The notes: a model not told the origin generated them from the letters alone. Positions 35,263 through 44,174 are shown, numbered from the stretch's first letter. The stretch is DNA of 64,000 nt from Oceanicola sp. D3 (GCF_006351965.1 NZ_CP040932.1:1178001-1242000); one strand, 5' to 3'. Translations and numbers: made by a program.

Positions 35263-35748
35263 TCAACCCGCCCACAAACCATGTTTCTTGTGCCAATCCT
35301 CAAGGCTCAGCTCGGGATAGGCGTCATAGGTCTCGTCCTGCGGCCCTGCCTCCAGCGGCACCCAGTCCGGCTTGTCGGCCAGCAACAGGTGCACGCGGTG
35401 CGGGGCCGGGGGCAGGGGGGTGTCGATGGCGCTTGCCATCGGGTGAATGAGGTCGGGCCATGTCGGGTCGAACAGCCACAGCTCCGAGCCGCATCCCGGG
35501 CAGAAGTTGCGCTCGCCGGTCGACACCTCGCAGGTGCCGCCCCGGTCGATCTCGGCCCGATACACCGCCGTTTCGCCCGTCACCTCCATCGTGTCGGCCA
35601 GCCCGCCAAGGTTGATCGCATAGCCACCCCCGCCGCCGGTCTTGCGGCAGATCGTGCAGTAGCAAAGCTGGTAGGGCACCGGCGTGTGGCTTTGCAGCGA
35701 GAAGCGCACGGCACCACACCGGCAGGAGCCTTCAAGACGCATCGGCAT
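35263..35748 (-). CDS. GFA family (glutathione-dependent formaldehyde-activating-like) protein
   Basis: The 161-aa product is a Mss4-like zinc protein of the GFA family. Zinc ligands are in GSCRCGAVRF at the N-terminus, CYCTICRKTGG near residue 33 and RNFCPGCGSELW near residue 80. The ATG at 35748 follows GAGG; ATG codons at 35742 and 35760 are alternatives. Its start overlaps the AhpD-like gene by 17 bases. Most GFA proteins have no proven formaldehyde role. Confidence 0.88.
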   Translation of the reverse strand: MPMRLEGSCRCGAVRFSLQSHTPVPYQLCYCTICRKTGGGGGYAINLGGLADTMEVTGETAVYRAEIDRGGTCEVSTGERNFCPGCGSELWLFDPTWPDLIHPMASAIDTPLPPAPHRVHLLLADKPDWVPLEAGPQDETYDAYPELSLEDWHKKHGLWAG

Positions 35749-36136
35749 CAAACACCTCATCCACCGGCACCTGCAGCGCCGTGACCATCCCGTTGGTCAT
35801 CATCGCCGCGCCGATCACCCGGATCAGCTCGGCGTGCATCTCCTCGCTCATCCCCTTGGCCTTCGCCGCCGCCGTGTGGCTGTGCACGCAATACGAACAC
35901 CCGTTCGCCGTGCTCACCGCCACGTAGATCATCTCCTTCACCAGCGGGTCGAGCGCCCCCGGCCCCATCAGGACCGAGAGCTTGCCCCATGTCTCTTCCA
36001 GCGCGTCCTCGTCATGGGCGAGCGCGCGCCAGAAGTTGTTGACGTAATCGGTGCCCCGCGCCTCACGGATCGCGGCAAACACCGCCGCCGCGCGGGGTGA
36101 TAGCTCCTCGTCGCTCAAAAGGGGCACCGTCGCCAT
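35732..36136 (-). CDS. Carboxymuconolactone decarboxylase/AhpD-like protein
   Basis: The 134-aa all-helical AhpD-like protein has the redox/catalytic core CSYCVHSHTAAAKAKGM near residue 80 (CxxC then a His), as in peroxidase-linked AhpD and gamma-carboxymuconolactone decarboxylases. The N-terminal part is helical with FWRALAHDEDALEETWG. Its ATG overlaps the cyclase stop by one base, so the two are likely translated together. Substrate unknown. Confidence 0.9.
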   Translation of the reverse strand: MATVPLLSDEELSPRAAAVFAAIREARGTDYVNNFWRALAHDEDALEETWGKLSVLMGPGALDPLVKEMIYVAVSTANGCSYCVHSHTAAAKAKGMSEEMHAELIRVIGAAMMTNGMVTALQVPVDEVFDADAS

Positions 36137-36951
36137 CACACCACCGCCATCACGCGGGCAGGCCCGCCGGTGCCACCACCATGCTTCGGCGCGCCAACAA
36201 ACAGCGTCGCCCCGCTCGCCGGCACCGCATCGAGGTTCGCCATGTTCTCGATCCCGTAGCGCCCTGCGGGCAGCCACGAATAATGCACCGCGAAATCCGC
36301 CGAATTGCCCGGATCGAGCGAGAGCGTGTCCACCCCGATGCTGGCCACACCCATGTCGAGCAGCATGTCTGTCGCCGCCTTGGCAAAGCCCGGAAAGGCA
36401 AAATTCCCCTCGCCGTCATTCCGATAGGCCGCCTCGCCCATCTTCGCCCCCCAGCCCGAGTTCATCGCCACGCAGGCCCCCTCTGGGATCTCGCCATTGG
36501 CCGAAACCCAGGCCTCGATATCCTCCGGCTCCACCATCGCGTTCGGCTCCTCGGCGGCCTTGGCCTTGAGGTCGATCACGCAGAGCGGGCACATCAGGCT
36601 CTCGGGCGGCAGCATGTCCACCGTGTCGCCGTCCTCGGCAAAGTGGGCAGGCGCGTCGATGTGGGTGCCGGAATGCTCGAAGAAGCTCACCTTCCAAACC
36701 TTGTAGCCATCCGGCCCATAGTCCTTGTCGATCTCCATCTCGATCCCCGGCATCCCGTCAAAGGTCGGGAACTCGGGCGTCAGCGTATAGGTCAGGTCCA
36801 CCACCTTGCCGCTGGATTGCGCCAGCGCGGGCTTCGAGGCCATCGCCCCGGCAGCCACCGCAGCGGCCCCGGCGGCGGCGGAGCGGGCAAAGAAGCTTCT
36901 CCGGTTCATCGCGCTCTTGCGAACATTCTCGATCAGGCAGGCATTACACAT
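36136..36951 (-). CDS. Cyclase family (kynurenine formamidase-like) protein, exported
   Basis: The 271-aa metal hydrolase of the cyclase/KynB fold has the zinc motif HSGTHIDAPAHF near residue 95. An N-terminal export signal, NRRSFFARSAAAGAAAVAAGAMASKPALA, resembles a Tat signal with RRSFF, and is preceded by MCNACLIENV, a Cys-containing start seen in relatives. The product is probably periplasmic. It is followed at once by the AhpD-like and GFA genes. The substrate, an amide or lactone, is unknown. It interrupts the ureB-ureC order. Confidence 0.88.
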   Translation of the reverse strand: MCNACLIENVRKSAMNRRSFFARSAAAGAAAVAAGAMASKPALAQSSGKVVDLTYTLTPEFPTFDGMPGIEMEIDKDYGPDGYKVWKVSFFEHSGTHIDAPAHFAEDGDTVDMLPPESLMCPLCVIDLKAKAAEEPNAMVEPEDIEAWVSANGEIPEGACVAMNSGWGAKMGEAAYRNDGEGNFAFPGFAKAATDMLLDMGVASIGVDTLSLDPGNSADFAVHYSWLPAGRYGIENMANLDAVPASGATLFVGAPKHGGGTGGPARVMAVV

Positions 36952-36992
36952 CTTTCAGTACTCCCTTTCCGGTTGGTCTTCCCGTCACCCCT

Positions 36993-37286
36993 TCACCGCA
37001 GCTTCGGCCCCCGCTTGGCGAGCCGATACACGTTCGAGCGGGTCTTGCGCCGCACCGGGCGCAGCGCGGCAGCGGCCACGTTGCGGCCCCCCATCGCGGC
37101 CAGCGAGGCCTCCTGCGCGGCCTTCACAAAGGCCACCTGCTTTTCGCGCACCATCCGGCTGTTCTCGCCGCCGGCCACGTTCCATGCCCCGGCCATGCCC
37201 ATCATCCGCATCCAGATCACGGCGCTGGCCTCCATGGTCATCACCGCCATCTGCATCTGCAGGCGGATCAGCGCAGCAGGGCTCAT
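36993..37286 (-). CDS. Urease-linked small protein (97 aa)
   Basis: The 97-aa product is helical and rich in Met/Ala ([33 protein letters not shown]) with a basic C-terminal tail ([19 protein letters not shown]). It overlaps the ureB stop as ATGA. Homologous small proteins occur at this place in Rhodobacteraceae urease operons and are sometimes labelled 'antifreeze protein', a name without functional support. It may bind DNA, RNA or acidic protein surfaces by its basic tail, but its function is unknown. Confidence 0.75.
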   Translation of the reverse strand: MSPAALIRLQMQMAVMTMEASAVIWMRMMGMAGAWNVAGGENSRMVREKQVAFVKAAQEASLAAMGGRNVAAAALRPVRRKTRSNVYRLAKRGPKLR

Positions 37287-37591
37287 TCCAGCGCCCCCAT
37301 GACCTTCTGGTTGAAGCCATAAATCTTCCGGGCGCCGCCAATCGCAATCAGCTGCACCTCCCGCGCTTGCCCGGGCTCAAACCGCACGGCGGTGCCTGCG
37401 GCGATGTCCAGCCGCATCCCCCGCGCGGCGTCGCGGTCGAAGTCGAGCGCCGCGTTGGTTTCGGCAAAATGATAATGGCTGCCCACCTGCACCGGCCGGT
37501 CGCCGGTGTTGGCCACCATCAGCGTCACCGCCTCGCGCCCCACGTTCAGCGCGATCTCGCCGGGCGCGGTCATAACCTCTCCGGGGATCAT
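37283..37591 (-). CDS. ureB: Urease beta subunit UreB
   Basis: The 102-aa structural beta subunit is a beta-sandwich that packs on UreC. Typical segments are [39 protein letters not shown] with the conserved SHYHF, and the [17 protein letters not shown] end. The length is normal. Its ATG overlaps the stop of the 53-aa membrane protein and its stop overlaps the 97-aa gene, so three products are translationally coupled. Confidence 0.98.
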   Translation of the reverse strand: MIPGEVMTAPGEIALNVGREAVTLMVANTGDRPVQVGSHYHFAETNAALDFDRDAARGMRLDIAAGTAVRFEPGQAREVQLIAIGGARKIYGFNQKVMGALE

Positions 37592-37749
37592 TTGCGGCTC
37601 CAGAGCAGGGCCGCGAAGCCCGCTGCCACGATCACCGCCAGCGCGGCCATCAACGGCAGGGCCGAGTTGGCCTCATGCGGGTGCAAATGCGCGCCGGAAT
37701 GGGCGAGGGCGGGGGAGGCAGTGGCCAGCAGGGTAATGGCGTATTTCAT
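37588..37749 (-). CDS. Small His-containing membrane protein between ureA and ureB (53 aa)
   Basis: ATG at 37749 opens [30 protein letters not shown], followed by the membrane segment [20 protein letters not shown] and SRK. A signal-like segment is followed by [10 protein letters not shown], which could bind Ni2+ in the periplasm. It lies 13 bases after ureA and its stop overlaps the ureB start as ATGA. In relatives it is sometimes labelled as a peptidase fragment without support. A role in nickel or urea entry is inference from position and the His cluster. Confidence 0.75.
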   Translation of the reverse strand: MKYAITLLATASPALAHSGAHLHPHEANSALPLMAALAVIVAAGFAALLWSRK

Positions 37750-37762
37750 GTCTCGGTCCTTA

Positions 37763-38065
37763 TCAGCGTATCGGGTTATGCACGGTCACCAGCTTGGTGC
37801 CGTCGGGAAAGGTCGCCTCCACCTGCACCTCGTGGATCATCTCGGCGATCCCCTCCATGCATTGCGCGGCGCTCACCACCTGCGCGCCCGCCTCCATCAT
37901 GTCGGCGACCGAGCGGCCATCGCGGGCACCCTCCACCACCGCATCGGTGATCAGCGCAATCGCCTCGGGGTGGTTCAGCTTCACGCCGCGGGCCAGCCGC
38001 TTGCGGGCCACCTCGGCAGCCATGGCGATGAGGAGCTTGTCCTTTTCGCGGGGGGTGAGTTGCAT
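37763..38065 (-). CDS. ureA: Urease gamma subunit UreA
   Basis: The 100-aa gamma subunit has the full family length and typical sequence: [25 protein letters not shown] at the N-terminus, [21 protein letters not shown] in the centre and [18 protein letters not shown] at the end. It assembles with UreB and UreC into the apo-urease trimer. It starts 4 bases after ureD, so both are one transcript. Confidence 0.98.
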   Translation of the reverse strand: MQLTPREKDKLLIAMAAEVARKRLARGVKLNHPEAIALITDAVVEGARDGRSVADMMEAGAQVVSAAQCMEGIAEMIHEVQVEATFPDGTKLVTVHNPIR

Positions 38066-38069
38066 CTCT

Positions 38070-38927
38070 CTAGAGCCTCCAGGATCGTGGAAGGGTATTG
38101 CCGCTAAGTCGGTCCAGCGCGGGCATCAGCAGGCGGCGCAGGCCAAAGCCATCGGGGCCAAGGAATCGGGCCACCATCATATCTTCTGCGATCAGCGACG
38201 CGCCCGCCAGTGCGTCTTCGGGCAAGGCATCGCGCAGGGCATCGCGCTGATGTTCGGCATCCGCGCCAACATAAACCACCAGCGCCGAAGCCCGGCAGCC
38301 CGCGCCGGTGGCAGGCCCCGCAAGCTGGGCAGAAATGTCCCCTTCCAGCCGGGTCGCATCGGTAAAGGCCCGCTGCCCGTCGCGAAACAGCTCCACCCGG
38401 TCGCTGAGCCAGCCGTCCGTCAGCTTCTCACCCATCGCCGTGCGGCCAAAAACCAGCGGCTCGCACAACAGCAGCCGCGCATCGCCCTCAAGCTCCACCC
38501 GCAGCCGCCGCCTGAGCGCGCAAGCCTGAAACAGGATGGTCTCCTGCGGCAGCCAGTGCAGCACTGCGCCCGCACCCGCCTTCAGCCGCACCGACACATC
38601 GGCACATTCTCCCGGCTGGGCGCGATAGGCCCGCTCGGCGGCCTGAGTCGTCAGGCTCAACGCTGCGCCCGCCTCGGCCTCCGCCTCCAGCCTGAAGCGA
38701 TCACCCCCGGTGATCCCGCCCGCCGAGTTGACCAGCATCGCCTGAAGCACGCCCCGCGATTGTGGAAACAGCAGCTTCAGCGCCCCCGACATCCGCAAAT
38801 CACCAATCCGGCTGCCCCCCGCACCACGCCGGGCCGAAACCCGGGCCGCACCCTCGGCCCTTGGCTGTTTCGCCCGCACCGCGCTTATCTTGCTCTCAAT
38901 GGTGATGGCCGGTCCCCGTGTCTGCAT
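38070..38927 (-). CDS. ureD: Urease accessory protein UreD
   Basis: The 285-aa scaffold for nickel insertion binds apo-urease and recruits UreF/UreG. Family blocks are [40 protein letters not shown] and [22 protein letters not shown]. The start ATG at 38927 gives [21 protein letters not shown]; a longer frame to 38969 is possible. It is first in the operon, divergent from urtA across a 352-base region that probably carries nitrogen-responsive control. Confidence 0.96.
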   Translation of the reverse strand: MQTRGPAITIESKISAVRAKQPRAEGAARVSARRGAGGSRIGDLRMSGALKLLFPQSRGVLQAMLVNSAGGITGGDRFRLEAEAEAGAALSLTTQAAERAYRAQPGECADVSVRLKAGAGAVLHWLPQETILFQACALRRRLRVELEGDARLLLCEPLVFGRTAMGEKLTDGWLSDRVELFRDGQRAFTDATRLEGDISAQLAGPATGAGCRASALVVYVGADAEHQRDALRDALPEDALAGASLIAEDMMVARFLGPDGFGLRRLLMPALDRLSGNTLPRSWRL

Positions 38928-39279
38928 CCTGCCGCCGTTTTCACCATGCGGCCCGGCGGCTGACCACATGCGAGAGCGGTTCTTGTCCTCAGGTCAAGTG
39001 ATGTGCGCAATTATTGGGCGATAGCCCCGTTTGCCGCTCATGATTTAATCATTTCCGGACGGGGGCTGAATTTCTGCACCGGCAAATTTGCGCCTTTCGG
39101 GCTCCGCTACGAAGCATGACCTCGCCCGGCAACGGTGGCCCAGACGCCACATCCGGGTGCGCAGCCACCGCTGAGGGAGATCAGGCGGACCGCCCGCGCA
39201 ATTGGCAACAAGAACTGGTTCCGGGGTCTCGATGCGTGCTGCCAAAAGCCCGCCCGCACGCCCCGAACGGAGGGATGAA
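38928..39279. promoter_or_regulatory. Divergent ureD-urtA control region
   Basis: The gap between the two start codons must hold promoters for the urease operon (minus) and the urea importer (plus). Visible are a palindrome, ATGATTTAATCAT at 39040-39052, in an A/T-rich stretch, and TGCACCGGCAAATTTGCGCC about 25 bases further on, which is only loosely NtrC-site-like. No good sigma-54 -24/-12 pair was found. The urtA ATG is preceded by GGAGGGA. Confidence 0.5.
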
Positions 39280-40569
39280 ATGACAACTTTCAAGAAAACC
39301 GCCGCCTCAGTGCTGGCCCTCGGCCTCACCGCCGGCGCCGCCTCGGCGCAAGAGGTGAGCTGCCCGATCAAGGTCGGCGTGCTGCACTCGCTTTCCGGCA
39401 CCATGGCGATTTCCGAGACCACGCTGAAAGAGACAATGGAAATGCTGGTCGCCGACCAGAACGAGAAGGGCGGCCTGCTGGGTTGCGATCTCGAAGCCGT
39501 CGTCGTCGACCCGGCCTCCGACTGGCCGCTCTTTGCCGAAAAGGCCCGCGAGCTGCTCACCGTCCACGAGGTCGATGTGATCTTCGGCAACTGGACGAGC
39601 GTAAGCCGCAAATCCGTGCTGCCGGTGATCGAAGAGCTGAACGGCCTTCTGTTCTACCCGGTGCAGTATGAGGGCGAAGAGTCCTCCAAAAACGTGTTCT
39701 ACACCGGCGCCGCTCCCAACCAGCAGGCCATTCCGGCCACCGACTACTATCTTGAAGAGCTGGGCGTCGAGAAATTCGCGCTGCTGGGCACCGACTATGT
39801 CTATCCCCGCACCACCAACAACATCCTAGAGTCCTACCTGAAGGACAAAGGCATTGCCGAAGAGGATATCTTCGTCAACTACACCCCCTTCGGCCATTCC
39901 GACTGGTCCAAGATCGTGTCCGACGTGGTGGCGCTGGGCGCCGACGGCAAGAAGGTCGGCGTGATTTCCACCATCAACGGCGACGCCAACATCGGTTTCT
40001 ACAAGGAGCTGGCCGCGCAGGGCATCTCCGCCGAAGACATTCCCGTAGTGGCCTTCTCCGTGGGTGAAGAAGAACTCGCCGGTCTCGACACCTCCAACCT
40101 CGTCGGCCACCTCGCCGCCTGGAACTACTTCATGTCCGCCGACACCGAGGCCAACGCCGAATTCATCGCCAAGTGGCATGAGTTCATCGGCTCCGAGGAT
40201 CGCGTCACCAACGACCCGATGGAAGCCCATTACATCGGCTTCAACATGTGGGTGAACGCCGCCACCGAGGCCGGCACCACCGATGTCGACCCCGTGCGCG
40301 AGGCGATGTGGGGCCAGGAGTTCCCCAACCTGACCGGCGGCACCGCCGTGATGGGCGTCAACCACCACCTCTCCAAGCCGGTGCTCATCGGTGAAATCCG
40401 CGAGGATGGCCAGTTCGACATCATCTCCGAGACCGATCCCGTGCCGGGCGACGCCTGGACCGACTTCCTGCCGGAATCGGCTGTGCTGAAGTCGGATTGG
40501 AAAGATCTCGAATGCGGCATGTACAACACCGAAACCTCGACCTGCGTGCAGCTCGAAAGCAACTACTGA
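39280..40569 (+). CDS. urtA: Urea ABC transporter substrate-binding protein
   Basis: The 429-aa periplasmic binding protein has a signal peptide MTTFKKTAASVLALGLTAGAASA and then QEVSCPIKVGVLHSLSGTMAISE, the typical UrtA opening. Blocks such as VVVDPASDWPLFAEKARELL, WTSVSRKSVLPVIEELNGLLFYPVQYEG and TNDPMEAHYIGFNMWV are characteristic of urea/short-amide binders. It is followed by a stable hairpin and the permease genes. It is probably expressed far more strongly than the rest of the operon, and the hairpin after it could help that. Confidence 0.96.
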   Translation: MTTFKKTAASVLALGLTAGAASAQEVSCPIKVGVLHSLSGTMAISETTLKETMEMLVADQNEKGGLLGCDLEAVVVDPASDWPLFAEKARELLTVHEVDVIFGNWTSVSRKSVLPVIEELNGLLFYPVQYEGEESSKNVFYTGAAPNQQAIPATDYYLEELGVEKFALLGTDYVYPRTTNNILESYLKDKGIAEEDIFVNYTPFGHSDWSKIVSDVVALGADGKKVGVISTINGDANIGFYKELAAQGISAEDIPVVAFSVGEEELAGLDTSNLVGHLAAWNYFMSADTEANAEFIAKWHEFIGSEDRVTNDPMEAHYIGFNMWVNAATEAGTTDVDPVREAMWGQEFPNLTGGTAVMGVNHHLSKPVLIGEIREDGQFDIISETDPVPGDAWTDFLPESAVLKSDWKDLECGMYNTETSTCVQLESNY

Positions 40570-40584
40570 GCCCTCTCGCTCAGC

Positions 40585-40612
40585 CGGGCGGCGCCCCCTC
40601 GTGCGCCGCCCG
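40585..40612 (+). promoter_or_regulatory. Stable hairpin in urtA-urtB gap
   Basis: CGGGCGGCGC pairs perfectly with GCGCCGCCCG around an 8-base loop, 15 bases after the urtA stop. There is no U-tract, so it is likelier to protect the urtA mRNA 3' end than to terminate. This is a common arrangement after binding-protein genes. Confidence 0.6.
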
Positions 40613-40687
40613 AATTGCCATCGAAAGGGGCGGCCCGCGCTGCCCCCTTCGGACCCAAGGAACAAACGCGCGGTGGGACTTTCCAGC

Positions 40688-42685
40688 ATGATCAAGGCCT
40701 TGAAGGCTCTGGCGCTCCTCGGCGCCCTCATCCTCGGCGCGCCGCTCTCGGCGCAGGACACGGCGACTGACAGCCCCGCTGACGCAATCACCCCAGGCCC
40801 GATCCAGAGCCTGCTGCAAGAACACGCCGCCGACATCGCCAAGCCCTCCCGCCGCACCATCCAGCCGGTGATCGACGCGCTCGCAGGCTCCGGCCTGCCC
40901 GGCATGCAGCAAGTGCTGCAAACCTGGGAAGCCCGCGAGATGTATCAGCGCGAAAGCGACGGCTGGTTCTTCGCCGGCGAGAAGGGCCCCGAGCGCACCG
41001 TGATCCTTACCGATTTCGACAGCGGCGAAGTGCTGGAGCCCGTGCCCTCCGATACGGTCGATATCCTGCGCCCCAACTCCGGCGTGCGCGGCCTCATCGC
41101 CTCCGCCCTCGTCCGCTTCCAGCTGCAAGACGAGAACCCCGCGCTGCGCCAAGACGCGCTCACCGCCATCTCCCGCAACCCCGACCCCTCGCACCTCGCA
41201 CCCCTTGCCGAGAGCATCGAGGGCGAGCCGGACCCGTCGATGAAGGCCCAGAAAGAGCGGCTGCTGACCCTTCTCACCATCGCCTATGGCGAGGAAGAAG
41301 CCGACCGTGTCGCCGCGATCGAAAGCGTCGCGGGCGATCTCAACGTCGACACCCGTGCCACCCTCAACCCGCTCGTCGCCACCACCCGCCGCCTTGCGGA
41401 AGGTGAAATCCCCGAGGCGGCCAACGTCGCCCGCACCCTGCGCCCCGGCACCGAAGAGCTGCCGCGCGGCGAAGCCTATGATCTGGTCGCCGCCGAGGCC
41501 GGTCTGCCTGCCCGGATCGACCCCGCCGACAGGCGCAACGTGCTGCAAGCCAATGTCGCTGACGGTGCCGTCGGCGGCGTGCCGCTGGCAGAGCTGAACA
41601 CCGACGCCGCCCGCGAACGCGCCTATGAGGCGCTCGAAGCCTCCGGCGCCGTTCCACCCGCGCCCACCGAGGCCGAGATCGACGAGGCCCTTGCCCGTTT
41701 CACCTTCTACGAAGAATACGCCGAGCCCTCCGAGGCGGTGACGACCGCCGCCACCAAGGCCCTGCGCACCATCGATTCCAAGGTGGCGCTCAACACCGCC
41801 GCCGACCTCGGGCTCGACGCGCTCTCGCTCGCCTCCATCTACTTCCTCGCCGCCATCGGGCTGGCCATCACCTTCGGGGTGATGGGCGTCATCAACATGG
41901 CCCACGGCGAGTTCATCATGATGGGCGCCTACACCGGCTACGTGGTGCAGCAGATCATCCCCAACCACACGGTTTCGATCATCGTCGCCATTCCCCTCGC
42001 CTTCGCCGTCACCTTCGCCGCGGGCGTGGCGATGGAGCGGCTGGTGATCCGCTGGCTCTACAACCGCCCGCTCGAAACCCTGCTGGCCACCTTCGGCATC
42101 TCTATCGCCCTCCAGCAGCTCGCCAAGAACATCTTCGGCACCCAGGCCCGCCCGCTCACCGCGCCGGGCTGGCTCGACGGCCAATGGCAGATCAACGAAA
42201 TCATCGGCATCTCCATGATCCGCGTCGCCATCTTCGTGCTGGCCATCGTCTTCCTGCTCTTCTTCCTCTTCCTGATGAAGAAAACCCGCCTCGGGCTGGA
42301 GACTCGCGCCGTCACCCAAAACCCCCGCATGGCCGCCTCGATGGGCATCAACCCGGGCCGCGTGAACATGCTCACCTTCGGCCTCGGCTCCGGCATCGCG
42401 GGCATCGCCGGGGTGGCCATCGGCCTCTATGCGAAGGTGACGAGCGAACTCGGGGCCGACTACATCGTGCAGAGCTTCATGACCGTCGTTGTCGGTGGTG
42501 TCGGCAACATCTGGGGCACGCTCCTTGGCGCAGGCATGATCGGGAGCTTGCAGAAGGGCATCGAGTGGCTGAACCCCTCCAACACGCTCGCCGCGCAAAC
42601 CTACATGATCATCTTCATCATCATCTTCATCCAGTTCCGCCCAAGGGGCATCATCGCCCTCAAGGGCCGCGCGGCGGGGGATTGA
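40688..42685 (+). CDS. urtB: Urea ABC transporter permease UrtB
   Basis: The 665-aa product has a signal-like start (MIKALKALALLGALILGAPLSA), a periplasmic N-terminal region of about 350 residues with helical repeats (ALRQDALTAISRNPDPSHLAPL), and a LivH-type permease domain (about 370-660). The latter includes GVMGVINMAHGEFIMMGAYTGYVV and the ATPase-contacting LGLETRAVTQNPRMAASMGINP. The long N-terminal region is a known feature of UrtB. It is followed not by urtC directly but by an inverted-repeat element. Confidence 0.95.
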   Translation: MIKALKALALLGALILGAPLSAQDTATDSPADAITPGPIQSLLQEHAADIAKPSRRTIQPVIDALAGSGLPGMQQVLQTWEAREMYQRESDGWFFAGEKGPERTVILTDFDSGEVLEPVPSDTVDILRPNSGVRGLIASALVRFQLQDENPALRQDALTAISRNPDPSHLAPLAESIEGEPDPSMKAQKERLLTLLTIAYGEEEADRVAAIESVAGDLNVDTRATLNPLVATTRRLAEGEIPEAANVARTLRPGTEELPRGEAYDLVAAEAGLPARIDPADRRNVLQANVADGAVGGVPLAELNTDAARERAYEALEASGAVPPAPTEAEIDEALARFTFYEEYAEPSEAVTTAATKALRTIDSKVALNTAADLGLDALSLASIYFLAAIGLAITFGVMGVINMAHGEFIMMGAYTGYVVQQIIPNHTVSIIVAIPLAFAVTFAAGVAMERLVIRWLYNRPLETLLATFGISIALQQLAKNIFGTQARPLTAPGWLDGQWQINEIIGISMIRVAIFVLAIVFLLFFLFLMKKTRLGLETRAVTQNPRMAASMGINPGRVNMLTFGLGSGIAGIAGVAIGLYAKVTSELGADYIVQSFMTVVVGGVGNIWGTLLGAGMIGSLQKGIEWLNPSNTLAAQTYMIIFIIIFIQFRPRGIIALKGRAAGD

Positions 42686-42734
42686 GCATGTTTGGTTTGA
42701 CCCTCCGCACCCCCCGCCTGACGTCACAGAGCAA

Positions 42735-42888
42735 GGCCAGCGCCCGTCCCGCACGGGGCGCCTTCCAACAAGCGCGGCCATCACCGCCCCGCGCTCCGGC
42801 GCCGTTCGCTATAACGTCACCGAAGCGCCCGCCCCGTCACGCCGAAGGCGTGCCTCTGGCACGACGGGGGGCGGGACGGGCGCTGGCC
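42735..42888. repeat. Inverted-repeat element (copy B) between urtB and urtC
   Basis: GGCCAGCGCCCGTCCCGC at 42735-42752 is matched perfectly by GCGGGACGGGCGCTGGCC at 42871-42888. A second potential left arm, AGCGCCCGCCCCGTC at about 42824-42838, can also pair with the right arm. The core CAGCGCC(C)GTCCCGC is shared with copy A at 8168. The gap 42686-42947 has a possible frame from 42688, but it shows no protein-like sequence. Confidence 0.8.
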
Positions 42889-42947
42889 GCCGTTGGCGGC
42901 CGGGTGCTTCGCTCTTTCCGTAGCTCAATTGTTCGGAGGGCCACCCA

Positions 42948-44174
42948 ATGAACCGCTCCTTCATCGCCCGTAACCCCTCCATCCTCATCTTCCTCGCCTG
43001 CCTCGCGATCTTCACCGTCGCCGTCACCGTGGCCTCCGAAGGCTTCGGCCTCGGCCTCATTTCCACCTCCTTCGTCAAGACACTGGGCAAAACCCTCTGC
43101 CTCTGCCTCGTCGCCGTCGCGATGGACCTGATCTGGGGCTACTGCGGCATCCTCTCCCTCGGGCACTTCGCCTTCTTCGGCCTCGGCGGCTACATGATCG
43201 GCATGTGGCTGATGTATGAGCGCACCCGCCTCATCGTGACCGAAAGCATGGCCGCGCAGGAAATTCCGCCAACCCCGCAAGAGGTGATCGACGCCATCGG
43301 CACGCAAATCTTCGGCGTGGTCGGCTCGTCCGAATTCCCCCTCATCTGGTCCTTCGCCCACTCGCTGACCCTGCAACTCATCCTCGTGGTCGCCGTGCCG
43401 GGCCTCCTCGCCCTCGTCTTCGGCTGGCTCGCCTTCCGCTCCCGTGTCGCAGGCGTTTACCTCTCGATCCTGACCCAAGCGATGACCCTCGCCCTCGCGC
43501 TCTACCTCTTCCAGAATGACTCCGGCCTGCGCGGCAACAACGGCCTCTCCGGCCTGCAAAACCTCCCCGGCGTCACGGCCTCGCAAGACGTGGTGTCGAT
43601 CTGGTTCCTCTGGGGCTCCGCCCTCGCGCTCGGCCTCGGCTACCTGCTCTCCGCATGGGTCGTCTCCGGCAAGTTCGGCTCGGTCATCCGCGGCATCCGC
43701 GACAACGAGGCCCGCGTGCGGTTCTTGGGCTACTCGGTCGAAACCTACAAACTGGCCATGTTCACCCTCACCGCCTGCATCGCAGGCATCGCGGGCGCGC
43801 TCTATTACCCGCAAGCGGGCATCATCAACCCGGCCGAAATCGCCCCCATCGCCTCGATCTACCTCGCCGTCTGGGTCGCCATCGGGGGCAGGGGCCGCCT
43901 CTACGGCGCAGTCATCGGCGCAGCCCTCGTCAGCCTCGTCTCCACCTACTTCACCGGCGGTCAGGCCCCCGACATCCCGCTCGGCTTCTACACCATCAGC
44001 TGGGTCGACTGGTGGACGGTTCTGCTCGGCCTCACCTTCGTTCTCGTCACCCTCTTCGCCCCCAAGGGCATCGGCGGGCTGTTCGACCTCGTGGCAGAGC
44101 GCTTCCCGTCCAACCGCCACGGCGCAGATTACGGCCACGACGCGGGCGCCAAGCGCGAGGAGGAAGGCCAATGA
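42948..44174 (+). CDS. urtC: Urea ABC transporter permease UrtC
   Basis: The 408-aa LivM-type permease has a hydrophobic start (PSILIFLACLAIFTVAVTV), the family segment AMDLIWGYCGILSLGHFAFFGLGGYMIGMWLMYE near residue 50, SRVAGVYLSILTQAMTLALALYLFQND, and VRFLGYSVETYKLAMFTLTACIAGIAGALYYPQAG in the ATPase contact region. The ATG follows CGGAGGGCC. It overlaps urtD as ATGA. The C-terminal tail is charged and poorly conserved. Confidence 0.96.
   Translation: MNRSFIARNPSILIFLACLAIFTVAVTVASEGFGLGLISTSFVKTLGKTLCLCLVAVAMDLIWGYCGILSLGHFAFFGLGGYMIGMWLMYERTRLIVTESMAAQEIPPTPQEVIDAIGTQIFGVVGSSEFPLIWSFAHSLTLQLILVVAVPGLLALVFGWLAFRSRVAGVYLSILTQAMTLALALYLFQNDSGLRGNNGLSGLQNLPGVTASQDVVSIWFLWGSALALGLGYLLSAWVVSGKFGSVIRGIRDNEARVRFLGYSVETYKLAMFTLTACIAGIAGALYYPQAGIINPAEIAPIASIYLAVWVAIGGRGRLYGAVIGAALVSLVSTYFTGGQAPDIPLGFYTISWVDWWTVLLGLTFVLVTLFAPKGIGGLFDLVAERFPSNRHGADYGHDAGAKREEEGQ

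Noticed and set aside
39000-39100. Sigma-54 promoter and NtrC site before urtA
   Set aside because: Expected biologically, but no GG-N10-GC pair with proper flanks was found, and the NtrC-like match is poor.
40580-42784. 734-codon minus-strand frame opposite urtB
   Set aside because: Shadow of urtB; low-complexity acidic sequence with no recognisable domain.
42688-42948. Frame starting MFGLTLRTPRLTS after urtB
   Set aside because: It runs through the inverted-repeat element and gives a basic, proline- and alanine-rich sequence without protein-like order.
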